In this document: one piece after another, positions 45,503 through 54,913 of the stretch
Layout: every line of letters begins with the position of its first letter
How positions within the stretch are numbered: the stretch's first letter is position 1
NCBI RefSeq assembly: GCF_000019785.1
Contig: NC_010524.1
Coordinates: 4,204,001 to 4,268,000 of the forward strand
Length of the DNA: 64,000 nt
Source: Leptothrix cholodnii SP-6
GTDB taxonomy: Bacteria; Pseudomonadota; Gammaproteobacteria; Burkholderiales; Burkholderiaceae_C
Direction of reading: 5' to 3'
Position numbers and translations under genes: made by a program
The notes under the pieces: model-generated
Told to the model about the DNA's origin: nothing
Database searches by the model: none
What the model saw: the letters and a program-made list of their open reading frames with translations, nothing else

Positions 45503-46156
45503 TCAGCGCGCCGCGACCATGCGGCGGTATTCGGCCAGCAGCTGCTCGGGGCTCGCGAAGCCGTCGAGCCGCACCCAGGGCTGGCCCGGCGCGGCACGCA
45601 GGAAGGTCAGCGGCAGGTGGTTCATCTTGTCGCCACGCCAGGCCGAGAAGGCCCGCTGCATCGCCACCGATTCGGCGTTGCTGCCGGTGTAGTGGGCCCA
45701 TGCACCCGCGGCGGCGTAGCGCCTGGCGTAGCTGTTGAGCTTGCGCGGCGTGTCCTGCTCCGGGTCGATCGAGATCGACACCATGTTGACCTGCTCGCGC
45801 TGCGCGCCCAGCAGCTCGCGGGTCTGCATGAACACCTGGCTGGTGACCGGGCAGATCGTGTTGCACGAGGTGTAGACGAAGTTGAGCATCACCGGCCGGC
45901 CGTCGTCGAGCGCCTCGGCCGCGCTCAGGCGCTTGCCGTCGGCGCGTGTCAGGCTGACCGCGGGCATCGGATAGGCCGCGACGCTGCGCTTGATGCCCGG
46001 GGCGATCTCGGCCGCCTGGCCGTGGCAGACGTCATCGGCCGGCGCATTGCTGGCCATGCCGGCGGCACAGGCCAGCGCGGCGCTCAGGCCCAGGCACAGG
46101 GCGCGCAGGCTCGGCCGGCGGCGGGCTGCGGGTCGGGGTCGGATGGAGACGGACAT
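45503..46156 (-). CDS. SCO1/SenC/PrrC-family copper chaperone
   Basis: A 217-residue thioredoxin-fold protein with a signal peptide (LCLGLSAALACAAGMA). The copper-binding pair CNTIC (Cys98 and Cys102, in FVYTSCNTICPVTSQVF) and the distal His in KMNHLPLTFL (about residue 184) are all present. SCO proteins deliver copper to cytochrome oxidase CuA. Here it follows mofC by 53 bases on the same strand, so it may instead load copper into the multicopper oxidase MofA. GGAG precedes the ATG. Confidence 0.88.
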   Translation of the reverse strand: MSVSIRPRPAARRRPSLRALCLGLSAALACAAGMASNAPADDVCHGQAAEIAPGIKRSVAAYPMPAVSLTRADGKRLSAAEALDDGRPVMLNFVYTSCNTICPVTSQVFMQTRELLGAQREQVNMVSISIDPEQDTPRKLNSYARRYAAAGAWAHYTGSNAESVAMQRAFSAWRGDKMNHLPLTFLRAAPGQPWVRLDGFASPEQLLAEYRRMVAAR

Positions 46157-46209
46157 GGAAAACTCCGGGCGGCCGATCGACCGCAAAGATGAAGGGATGC
46201 GGCACGGGC

Positions 46210-48117
46210 TCACGGCGTGATCCAGTCCGACAGGGCCTCGGCCTGCGGCGCCTGGCCGGGTGCGGCGGCCGGGCGGTAGCGCAGCACGTAGGCACCCCGC
46301 GAGGCGTGGCGCTGGCCGGGTGCCAGGCTCAGGCGCGGATAGACGGTGGTGCCCTCGCTGCGTGGCAGCTCGGAGGCCGGCTCGACGCTGTCGGCCGGCT
46401 GGGCGATCGGCCGCCGCCCCGGCAGCGGCCGGGTGGCGACGTTGCGTTCGACCAGCACGCCGCGCAGCCCGGCGCGCGGTCCGCGGTTGACGGCCACGGT
46501 CGACTGCTCGCGCGCCTCGTCCTCGGCCCGCGCGGTCTCGCGCAGCGTCAGCATCGACTCGGCGCGGTCGAGCAGGTAGTCGCGCTGCACGTTGTCGAGC
46601 ATGTCGACCAGCACGTCGCTCAGGAAGGCCAGCGCGAAATAGACCTCCGACTGCAGCACCTCGTCGGCCAGCGGCAGGCGGGCGATCTGCAGCCACTGGC
46701 GGAAATAGCTCAGGCTGCCGCCGCGCCGATCCGGCAGCTGGTAGGGATAGACCACTTCGCTGGCCGCCAGCCAGGCCGGCGGCAGGTTGGGCGCCTGGCC
46801 CGCCAGCAGCTGGCCCGACCAGACCAGCGCGGCGCCGTCGTGACGGACCTGGCTGCGCTCCGGGCCGGACATCGCCGCCACCAGCGCCTCGACCTGCACC
46901 GGGCGCAGCCACAGCACGGCCGCGTCGCGGGCACCGAGCGCGCGCAGACGCTGCAGCAGGGCCGGTGCACGCGCGGCGTCGAAGGCCACGCGCTCGAACG
47001 TCATCGAGCCGCCGGCCATCGCGGCCTCGACGCTGTCGAGCACCGGCGCGTCGGCCGCATCACCCAGCACCTGCAGCACGCGCCGCGGTGCCTGAGCGCC
47101 GGCCTGCTGCCAGCGCTGCGCCAGCACGTCGGCCTCGAGCCACAGGCCACGCGAGAAATAGACCGAATAGTTGTCGGTCTCGGATTCGACCGGCGGCTGC
47201 GTCACGCTCGGAAACCAGCACGGCATCGCCTGCTGCTCGCAGAAGCGGTGCACCGGCGCCCAGCGGCTGGCGCCCAGGCCCGACACCAGCGCGAACACCG
47301 GCGCGCGCGCCTGGTGCGCCTGCAGCTGCGCGGCCCAGGTTTCTTCGGGGCCGTGCAGCTCCCAGACCTCGTGCTGCCAGTTGCGCGCGGTGCGCAGCAG
47401 CATCTCGGCCGCGCTCGACATCGCCCGCTGGCCGTGCACCACGCTGCCGTTCTTCTGCCGCACGGCGGCGGTCACGGTGTCGATGAAGAGCTGGCGGCGC
47501 GCCGGCTCGACATCGGGCGTGACGACGCTGGCCAGGCGGATCTGCTTGTCGGCCACGCCCGGCGCCACACCCGACGACAGCGGGCGCAGGTAGGCGAGCA
47601 GCGCCTTCATCGACGCGTCGTCGATCTGGAACCGCGGCATCAGCGGATCGAGCGCACGGCCGCTGACGTGCACGCCGGCGCGGATCGCCGCGGCCACGCT
47701 GTGCTCGTCATACGGTGCGTGATGCTGGTTGAAGGCCTTGACGCCGCGGATGTTCTGCTGGACCACGGCGCGACCGTCCTGGCCGAACAGGTAGCGGCCG
47801 GTGATCGGGCTGACGGCGATGTTGCCCTCCACCGCGCCGAGGCCGCTGCTGCGGTGGCAGTTGACACAGGCCACGGCCGCGCCGCTGGCCTGCAGGCCGC
47901 CGCCGCGCACGGCCACCAGCGGCTGGCCGTCGACGCCGAGGCCCTCGCGGTAGACGCGCCGGCCCAGCGCGATCAGCGCGGCATCGTCGGCGCTGTCCGC
48001 AGCCCGTGCGCTCGCGGGCGCGACCGGCGACGGCGCCCGGTCCTGCGACCAGGCCGGTGCCGTCACCCCGATCCAGCCCAGCAGGCCGATCGCCGCGCTG
48101 ACCAGCAGCTTCTTCAT
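46210..48117 (-). CDS. mofC: MofC-like c-type cytochrome with periplasmic-binding-like region
   Basis: A 635-residue secreted protein. After a signal peptide (LLVSAAIGLLGWIGVTAPAWS) comes a cytochrome c domain with haem site CVNCH (Cys84, Cys87, His88) and a probable distal Met in PLMPRFQI. The remaining ~430 residues (QIRLASVVTPDVEPARRQLFIDTVTAAVRQKNGS onward) look like a type I periplasmic-binding fold, followed by a basic tail. In Leptothrix discophora the third mof gene encodes a haem-binding protein. The start overlaps the mofB stop as ATGA. An electron-carrier role for MofA is proposed, not shown. Confidence 0.8.
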   Translation of the reverse strand: MKKLLVSAAIGLLGWIGVTAPAWSQDRAPSPVAPASARAADSADDAALIALGRRVYREGLGVDGQPLVAVRGGGLQASGAAVACVNCHRSSGLGAVEGNIAVSPITGRYLFGQDGRAVVQQNIRGVKAFNQHHAPYDEHSVAAAIRAGVHVSGRALDPLMPRFQIDDASMKALLAYLRPLSSGVAPGVADKQIRLASVVTPDVEPARRQLFIDTVTAAVRQKNGSVVHGQRAMSSAAEMLLRTARNWQHEVWELHGPEETWAAQLQAHQARAPVFALVSGLGASRWAPVHRFCEQQAMPCWFPSVTQPPVESETDNYSVYFSRGLWLEADVLAQRWQQAGAQAPRRVLQVLGDAADAPVLDSVEAAMAGGSMTFERVAFDAARAPALLQRLRALGARDAAVLWLRPVQVEALVAAMSGPERSQVRHDGAALVWSGQLLAGQAPNLPPAWLAASEVVYPYQLPDRRGGSLSYFRQWLQIARLPLADEVLQSEVYFALAFLSDVLVDMLDNVQRDYLLDRAESMLTLRETARAEDEAREQSTVAVNRGPRAGLRGVLVERNVATRPLPGRRPIAQPADSVEPASELPRSEGTTVYPRLSLAPGQRHASRGAYVLRYRPAAAPGQAPQAEALSDWITP

Positions 48118-48896
48118 GAGCGCTTGATGTCGAGCAGTTCGACCTGGAACACCAGCGTCTCGTTGGGGCCGATGGTGCCCGGCACGCCGCGTTCGCCATA
48201 GGCGAGCGGATGCGGGATCACGATCTCCCATGTGGCGCCCTGCGGCATGCGCTTGAGCGCCTCGCGCCAGCCCATGATGCCCTGCACCAGGCGCAGCGTG
48301 GCCGGCTGGTCGGCGTGGGTGGCGTCGAACTCGGTGCCGTCGGTGAGGGCGCCGCGGTAGTTGACGACCACGTGATCGAGCTCGGTCGGCGTGGGGCCGG
48401 TGCCGGGCTTGATCTCGCGGTAGAGGATGCCGTTGCCGAGCGCCTTCACGCCGGGTTTCTGCTTGTATTCGGCCTGGAAGGCCAGGCCGCGCTTGTTGTT
48501 GACGTCGGCGGCTTCGCGCTTGTTGAGCTTGTCCATGCGGCGCAGCTCGACCTGCAGCGCGTTCATCGCGGTGCGGATTTCCTTGTCGTTCATGGCCAGC
48601 GACTTGTTGCCGGCCAGCGCGTCGCGCATGCCGCGGATCACGGCCTCGACGTCGATCTCGATCTTGTTCTTGGCAAAGTTGCGCACCGTCACCACGCCGG
48701 TGGCGTAGCTGATCTGCTCGTTGTTCACCTGGACCGAACTGGGGCTGCCGGGACGGCTGGTCTGCGCGGCAGCGGCCGGGCCGGCCGGCACCGCCGCTTC
48801 GGACGGCGCCAGCAGCTGGGCGTGTGCGCTGCCCGCCAACACGGCCAGCATGCAGGCGGTGCTCAGGAAACGGAACGGATTGCGGGTATGGATCAT
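48114..48896 (-). CDS. mofB: MofB-like FKBP-type peptidyl-prolyl cis-trans isomerase
   Basis: A 260-residue secreted isomerase. A signal peptide (FLSTACMLAVLAGSAHAQ) is followed by an FKBP N-terminal dimerisation helix region (residues ~60-145) and the FKBP domain: GILYREIKPGTGPTPTELDHVVVNYRGALTDGTEFDAT, LRLVQGIMGWREALKRMPQGATWEIVIPHPLAYGERG and TLVFQVELLDI. It is of the FkpA/Mip type and would help folding of proline-rich periplasmic proteins such as MofA. It lies 95 bases after mofA and overlaps mofC. Confidence 0.88.
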   Translation of the reverse strand: MIHTRNPFRFLSTACMLAVLAGSAHAQLLAPSEAAVPAGPAAAAQTSRPGSPSSVQVNNEQISYATGVVTVRNFAKNKIEIDVEAVIRGMRDALAGNKSLAMNDKEIRTAMNALQVELRRMDKLNKREAADVNNKRGLAFQAEYKQKPGVKALGNGILYREIKPGTGPTPTELDHVVVNYRGALTDGTEFDATHADQPATLRLVQGIMGWREALKRMPQGATWEIVIPHPLAYGERGVPGTIGPNETLVFQVELLDIKRS

Positions 48897-48991
48897 GATG
48901 TCTGCTGAAGTTGGATCGGTTGCCGGAGGCCGGGGGGCCGGCCCGCTCCTCGCGGAGACGGGCCGGCCCTGGCATCAGCCCGTTCTGTCGA

Positions 48992-51900
48992 TCAGGGCAG
49001 CGTCGTGGCGGTCACGATGTTGCTGACCCCGCTGTTGCCCGAGGCACCCACCGCGACCACCCGGAAGCTGTAGGTCGTGGCAGCGGCCAGGCGGTTGTTG
49101 CCGTTGGCGGAGATGCGGCTGACCGTCAGCGTGCGGGCACCGGTGCCCGTCTGCTGCGTGGCGCTCGCGGTGGACGTGGCCGCCAGCACCCAGGTCGATG
49201 CATCGGTGCAGGTGCCGAGGCAGGCTTCGACGCGGTAGCTGGTCTCGTTGTTGGCGTTGTCCACCCAGCCCAGCGTGACCGAGCGTTGCGCGGTGGCGTT
49301 GACCGCCAGGGCGCTCGGCGCGGTCGGCACCGGCGGTGCCACCACCGTGTAGCTCACTTCCACCGGCGTGGCCGTGGTCGTGACGCCACCCGAGGTACGC
49401 ACCGCGGTGACGCGGAACTGGTAGGTCGTGCCCGTCGTCAGGCCGGTGGCGGTGTAGCCGGTGGCGTTGGCGGCGGTGGTGCTCAACACGGTCCAGTTGA
49501 CGCCGTCGGTGCTGCGCTCGACGCGGTAGCCGGTCTCCAGCGGGCCGCCGTCGGTCCAGCTCAGGCGGGCCGAGGTGGCGCTGACAGCCGCCACAGCCAG
49601 GTTGGCCGCCGGTGCCACGGCAACGGTGATCGTGACGTCGGCCGGAGCCGAGCTACCCGAGGCGTTGCGTGCAATGACGCGGAACACATACGTGTTGCCG
49701 GCCGCGACCGTCGGTTGCGAGCTGAGCACGCCACCGCTGGCTGCGCCCTGCGCCGCGCTGCGGTTCACGGTGCCGATCTGCGTGAAGGCGCCGCCGTTGA
49801 CCGACTGCTGGATCAGGAAGCTGGTCTCGTTGGTGGACGCATCCACCCAGCTCAGCCGAACCCGGGTCGACGACTGCAGCACCGCCGTCAGCGTGGTGGG
49901 CGCAGCCGGGCCGGTGGCCGTCACCGTCACGCTGTTGGCCCAGTCGCTGTTGGCCGAGGCACCCCCCGCGCCGATCGCACGCACGCGGTAGGTCCAGGTG
50001 CCCGCGGCTGCGGTCACGCTGGTCGAAACCGGCGTCGCGCTGTCGGTGGCCTGTGCCGCCGTTCGCGTCACCGTGGCCACCGTGGCGTAGGCGCCGCCGT
50101 TGAGCGAGCCTTCGACCACGAAGCTGGTCTCGTCGGTCGCGTTGTCCAGCCAGTTCAGCGTCACCGCTGCGCCGGCCACCGACACGGTCTGAGCCGTCGG
50201 CGCGTTGGGGGCGATCATCACCGGCACCGAGGCCGAGGTGGCATAGGTCGAGCTGCCCCAGGTGTTGGACGCAGCGACACGGAACACGTAGGTGTTGCCG
50301 TTGACCACCGCCACGTTGGTGGTGACCGCACCGCCGCTGGCGCCGGCCGACGGCGTGGCCAGCGTGCTGACCGCGGCGAAGGCGCCGCCATTGACCGACG
50401 CCTCGATCACGAACTGGCTTTCATCGGTCGAGCCGTCGATCCAGTTCAGTGCGACCTGGGTCTTCGAGTTGACGATGGCCGTCAGCGTGTTCGGCGCAGC
50501 CGGCGGGCCCATCACCGTGACGGTGTTGGAGTTGACGTAGGCCGAGGCCGCACCGCTGGCGTTCACGGCAGCCACACGGTAGGTGTAGGTGCTGCCGACC
50601 GCGGCACCTGCGTTGTCGAACGTGACGGTGATGCCGGTGGCCGTGACGTTGGCGGCGCTGCTGCCCACCGTGGTCAGTGCCGCGAAGGCGCCGCCGTTGA
50701 CCGACACCTCGACGGCGAAGCCGGCTTCGTCGGTCGACTGGTCGAGCCACTGCAGCCGCACGCTGTCGGCGCTCAGCTGGGTCGCCTGCACGGCGGCCGG
50801 CACGACCGGGGCACCGGTCGGCGTGGTGATGTCGGCGATGCCCGAGGCCGCTTCACCGTTGGCACCCACCGCCACCACCTGGTAGCGGTAGCTGGTGCCC
50901 GGCTGGGCGGTGTTGTCGAGGTAGCTGCCGCCGTTGGCCAGTGCGGTGCCGATCGGCGTGAAGACCGTGCCGGCTGCGCCGGTGGCCCGCAGGACGCGGA
51001 ACTGGTACTCGGTGGCGGAGGTGTCGCTCCAGCCCAGCAGCACGCCCGAACCCGAGCCGTTGGCCGATGCGGTCAGCGCGCCCGGCGCGGTCGGAACGGC
51101 TTCGTTGGCGTCGAACACGATCGGACGCATGAAGTCGTTTTCCTCGTGGCCGAGGATGTGGCAGTGCCACACGTATTCCCAGCCGTAGTTCATGACTTCG
51201 TTGACCACCGACAGCGGCGTGCCGGTGTTCGGGTCGATCTGCGTGAAGCCGTACGGCGAGCCGATCGGCTGCGACGGGTCCATCGGCCGGATGCTGTTGG
51301 GCACGCCGAAGCCCGGCAGCGGCGGACGCTTGGCGCGCACCGCCACGATCACGTCCTCGAGCGGGTTCATGCGGATGGTTTCCTTCCAGCCCAGCTCGTT
51401 CGGAGCCGGCGGGTCGATCCAGCCGTCCCAGCCCACGCGGTTGATCAGCTGCACGTTGAGCAGGTGGAAGTGCACCGGGTGGGTGTCCACGCCGTTGTGC
51501 GTGATCTTCCAGATCTGCGTCTCGCCGTCGGCAAAACGCTCGGTCGGGGCGTCGATCATCGCCAGCGGGATGGTGGTCTGCGTCAGCGCGCTGGTGAACG
51601 GGATTTCCACCGCCAGGATGGCGTTCATGCGGCCGAAGGTCGGCTCGAACAGCTCGTGGATCGCCTTGGTCTTGACCAGGTTGGAGCCGGTCGCGGTGCC
51701 GCCGTTGAGCGTGTCGACCTGGGCCGCCGCACCCGAACCGCCGCCGCCGCTGAAGGCAATGGTGGTGTTGGCGGTGTAGTTGACGCCGTGGTTGACCATC
51801 GTCACGTCGAACAGGCTGCCGGAGGCGCTGGCGATCGCCGCGCGGCCACCGGCCGGAGCCACGCCGCCGTTGAAGTTGATCAGCACCTGGCTCATGTCGG

Positions 51901-54900
51901 TGTAGCCACCGCCGCCGGCTGCGCCGAGCGAGGCGATGCTGCCGTCGGCGTTGTAGACGATCGGGTTCATCGGGTCGAGCGACAGCAGCTTGACGTCGGA
52001 GATCTTGCCGGTGGCCGTGGCACGTGCCGTGGTGGTGGCACCACCGCCCTGGAAGCTCACGGTCGGTGCGCCCACATAGCCCGAACCCGGGTTGTCGAGG
52101 GTCACGCCGGTGACGCGGCCGTTGGTGACGATGGCCGTGCCGCTGGCCTGCACGCCGCCGGTGGGCGGCACCGAGAAGCGCACCGCCGGAGCCGAGGTGT
52201 AACCGGCGCCGCCGTTGGTGATGGTGATCTTGTCGATCGCCAGACGCGCTTCGGCCACGGCGCCGGAGCCGCCGCCGGACTGGGCGACGATGCTCACGAT
52301 CGGTGCCGACACGTAACCCGCACCCGGATCGGTGACGGTGATGGCGCTCATCTTCAGCGTCGCCTGGGCCTTGGCACCGACCTCGTTGCCGACCGTGCTG
52401 TCGGCGAAGGTGACGGTCGGTGCGCTCACGTAGCCCGAGCCGATCTGCGTGACCTTGACGCTGTTGAACCCGCCGCCGTTGGGCGTGCCGGGGGTGTACT
52501 TGAACAGCGGCTGCTTGAGCGAGCCGGCGTAGATGTCGGCGTAGGCGCCGCTGTCGGTCCAGCTGGTGCCGAAGGCGGTGTTGTATTCCTTCTGGCCGAC
52601 CACCGGGGTTTCCTGCGACAGCGCGTAGGCCTTGGGGATCTCGGCCTTCAGCGCGGCCACGTCGAGCGCGGGCGCCGGGGCGGCCGCACGCACCTTGATG
52701 CGCATGAAGGTGCGGGTGTTCGGGCCGTAGCCGGGCTTGGTGTTCTCGGCACCGCCCTCGGTCGACTGGTCACCCACGTTGGTGAAGTAGTCGTTGCGCG
52801 GGTCGCCGGCCGGCATCGGGGCCGGCGAATCGCTGTAGACGATCAGGGTCTTGCCCGCGTATTGCGAGAAGTCGACCACCACGTCGGCGCGTTCGGCATT
52901 GCCCAGCAGCAGCGCCGGGGTCTGCACATTGAGCACCGTGATGCGACCGCGGTCGTAGTTGTAGTTGACCGGCACCGGGTCGATCACCGCCACCTGCGGC
53001 AGCAGGCCGCCTTCACTGCCGATCTGGTAGAGCGTCGGGCCCTGCGAGGCCGGCGACGGCACGCCACCGGCGCGGCCATCGGTCGGCCAGGTGGCGGGCG
53101 TGCAGATGCTGCCGTCGGGCTGCACCGCACGCGTCTGGTCGCCGCTGCAGAGGTCGGCAGGAATGACCGCGTCGACCATCTTCACTTCGGTCAGGCGCAC
53201 GTCGCCGGTGACCGGGTCGGTGAACGGCTGGGCGTCGTCGGCGACGAACAGGTTGAAGCTCATCGAACGGTCGTTCGAGGCGTTCAGGATCTGGAAACGG
53301 TAGGTCTTCGGATCGACGTCGAGCGTCGGGTAGGCCACGCCGTTGACCATCGCGGTGTCCATCCACGCTTCGGGCGTGACGGTGACGTCGCCGTATTCGC
53401 CCGAGGGCAGGTCGTACAGCGCCGGGAACACCGGCCAGAACCACGGGCCCCAGTGCCAGCGACCGACGGCATTGAAGCCGTTGAGCTGGTTCGGATCCTG
53501 GACCGTTTCATAGACGTGCGGGAACCACGAGTCGCTCTCGGCGCCCCAGGCGCTGGTGTTCCAGCGCGCGTCCTGCAGCGCGACGTCGGCCGGCACGAAG
53601 GTGCGGTCCTGCATCACCAGCGGAATGGTGTCGGCCGCCGGCGGCAGCACCGCCTGGAAGGTGGCGCTCTTGCCGTTGACGGTGGCCGAGCCGCCGCTGA
53701 TCAGCGCGTCCTGCACCGCATCGCCCAGCAGGTAGGCCGAGGCCATGCCGGCGTAGACGTTCAGGCGCGTCATGCCGATCGAGTGATCGTGGTACCACAG
53801 CATGCGGCCCGACTGGCCGTTCGGGAAGTAGTACGTCATCGCACCCGGGCCCGGATCGGGCATGTCGGGCACGTTGATCGCGCCCGGACCGCGCAGGAAG
53901 CTGGGCAGGAACTCGGGATCGATGCTCTGCGCGGCCAGACCGCGGCCGTTGGCGGCGTTGGCCTCTTCGGCCGGGGCGATCCACTGGTGCGGCGTGCCGT
54001 CGCTGATCCACGGCGTGTCGCCGCCGTGCAGGTGGATGTTGGCGCGGTTCTGGGTGTATTCGGTGAAGCCGTCCGGGCCGAGGCCGGAGCCGGCAATCGA
54101 CTTGTCCAGCGGCAGGAAGATGTCGCCGTTGCGGGCAGTCACCACCGGCTTGCCGTCGGCGTCGGGCGCGCCGAGTTCGGCACGGCCGAAGGGCAGCAGG
54201 TTGATGAACTTCAAGCGCGTCGGCACGCCCTGGCGGGCCTGGATGACCGGGCCGAGGAAGTGCGGATCGTCGACCGCACGCGCCTGCACCATCTTGCGGC
54301 TGCCGTCGGTGTTGAAGACCAGGAAACCGCGCGCGTCGGTCTCCTGCACCAGGATCGGCGTGACGCCGTCCGGGTAGAACAGCGGCACCTGCTTGCCCGG
54401 CACCGCCGCGGTCGACAGCTGGACGTAGCCGCGGATGGTGGTCGGGTTCTTCAGGTCGGAGTGCAGCTTCTGCTTGTATTCGATGACCGCCACTTCGAAG
54501 TAGTCGTCACCGGTGGGCTGGCCGGTCTGCGGGTTGATCCACTTGGTGGGCGCGGCCACCGGCAGATAACGCACGGTGCCGTCGGCCATCGTCTGCGGCT
54601 GGCCGGGCAGCGGCAGCGGATCGACGAACTTGCGCAGCGCGCGGCCGGTGTCGACCGCGCTGGCGCCCATCAGCTTGCCGGCACCGAACAGGCGGGCCGC
54701 TTCGTCGGCCGCCGTCGGGTTGGCGCTCTCGCGGTCGCCACGCGGGCTGTGCGCAAAATGGGAACGGATGTTCGAGACCGGATTGCCGGAGAAATCCTGG
54801 CTTTCGCCAAAGCCGACGCCGGCCTGGGCGGTCAAGCCGGTGCCGAGCAGGACCGCCAGGACACTGGTGGCCGCCGCGATCGGCGTGCGGATGAATCGGG

Positions 54901-54913
54901 TGCTTTTTCGCAT
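48992..54913 (-). CDS. mofA: MofA-like giant multicopper oxidase with GxGY repeats and fibronectin III array
   Basis: A 1973-residue exported protein. Copper motifs: NIHLHGGDTPWISDG near residue 290, LWYHDHSIGM near 373, HPVHFHLL near 1144 and the type 1/3 block HCHILGHEENDFM near 1250. Between them, residues ~810-1000 hold several copies of a GxGYxxAPxVxF repeat (for example GSGYVSAPTVTF and GAGYTSAPAVRF). The last ~700 residues form about seven fibronectin III-like domains (WLDQSTDEAGF and similar repeats). MofA of Leptothrix was proposed as the Mn(II) oxidase; proof in vivo is incomplete. The start MRKSTRF at 54913 gives a proper signal peptide. It leads the operon mofA-mofB-mofC-SCO1-psiF-like. 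Confidence 0.88.
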   Translation of the reverse strand: MRKSTRFIRTPIAAATSVLAVLLGTGLTAQAGVGFGESQDFSGNPVSNIRSHFAHSPRGDRESANPTAADEAARLFGAGKLMGASAVDTGRALRKFVDPLPLPGQPQTMADGTVRYLPVAAPTKWINPQTGQPTGDDYFEVAVIEYKQKLHSDLKNPTTIRGYVQLSTAAVPGKQVPLFYPDGVTPILVQETDARGFLVFNTDGSRKMVQARAVDDPHFLGPVIQARQGVPTRLKFINLLPFGRAELGAPDADGKPVVTARNGDIFLPLDKSIAGSGLGPDGFTEYTQNRANIHLHGGDTPWISDGTPHQWIAPAEEANAANGRGLAAQSIDPEFLPSFLRGPGAINVPDMPDPGPGAMTYYFPNGQSGRMLWYHDHSIGMTRLNVYAGMASAYLLGDAVQDALISGGSATVNGKSATFQAVLPPAADTIPLVMQDRTFVPADVALQDARWNTSAWGAESDSWFPHVYETVQDPNQLNGFNAVGRWHWGPWFWPVFPALYDLPSGEYGDVTVTPEAWMDTAMVNGVAYPTLDVDPKTYRFQILNASNDRSMSFNLFVADDAQPFTDPVTGDVRLTEVKMVDAVIPADLCSGDQTRAVQPDGSICTPATWPTDGRAGGVPSPASQGPTLYQIGSEGGLLPQVAVIDPVPVNYNYDRGRITVLNVQTPALLLGNAERADVVVDFSQYAGKTLIVYSDSPAPMPAGDPRNDYFTNVGDQSTEGGAENTKPGYGPNTRTFMRIKVRAAAPAPALDVAALKAEIPKAYALSQETPVVGQKEYNTAFGTSWTDSGAYADIYAGSLKQPLFKYTPGTPNGGGFNSVKVTQIGSGYVSAPTVTFADSTVGNEVGAKAQATLKMSAITVTDPGAGYVSAPIVSIVAQSGGGSGAVAEARLAIDKITITNGGAGYTSAPAVRFSVPPTGGVQASGTAIVTNGRVTGVTLDNPGSGYVGAPTVSFQGGGATTTARATATGKISDVKLLSLDPMNPIVYNADGSIASLGAAGGGGYTDMSQVLINFNGGVAPAGGRAAIASASGSLFDVTMVNHGVNYTANTTIAFSGGGGSGAAAQVDTLNGGTATGSNLVKTKAIHELFEPTFGRMNAILAVEIPFTSALTQTTIPLAMIDAPTERFADGETQIWKITHNGVDTHPVHFHLLNVQLINRVGWDGWIDPPAPNELGWKETIRMNPLEDVIVAVRAKRPPLPGFGVPNSIRPMDPSQPIGSPYGFTQIDPNTGTPLSVVNEVMNYGWEYVWHCHILGHEENDFMRPIVFDANEAVPTAPGALTASANGSGSGVLLGWSDTSATEYQFRVLRATGAAGTVFTPIGTALANGGSYLDNTAQPGTSYRYQVVAVGANGEAASGIADITTPTGAPVVPAAVQATQLSADSVRLQWLDQSTDEAGFAVEVSVNGGAFAALTTVGSSAANVTATGITVTFDNAGAAVGSTYTYRVAAVNASGAASAYVNSNTVTVMGPPAAPNTLTAIVNSKTQVALNWIDGSTDESQFVIEASVNGGAFAAVSTLATPSAGASGGAVTTNVAVVNGNTYVFRVAASNTWGSSTYATSASVPVMIAPNAPTAQTVSVAGAAVTLNWLDNATDETSFVVEGSLNGGAYATVATVTRTAAQATDSATPVSTSVTAAAGTWTYRVRAIGAGGASANSDWANSVTVTATGPAAPTTLTAVLQSSTRVRLSWVDASTNETSFLIQQSVNGGAFTQIGTVNRSAAQGAASGGVLSSQPTVAAGNTYVFRVIARNASGSSAPADVTITVAVAPAANLAVAAVSATSARLSWTDGGPLETGYRVERSTDGVNWTVLSTTAANATGYTATGLTTGTTYQFRVTAVRTSGGVTTTATPVEVSYTVVAPPVPTAPSALAVNATAQRSVTLGWVDNANNETSYRVEACLGTCTDASTWVLAATSTASATQQTGTGARTLTVSRISANGNNRLAAATTYSFRVVAVGASGNSGVSNIVTATTLP

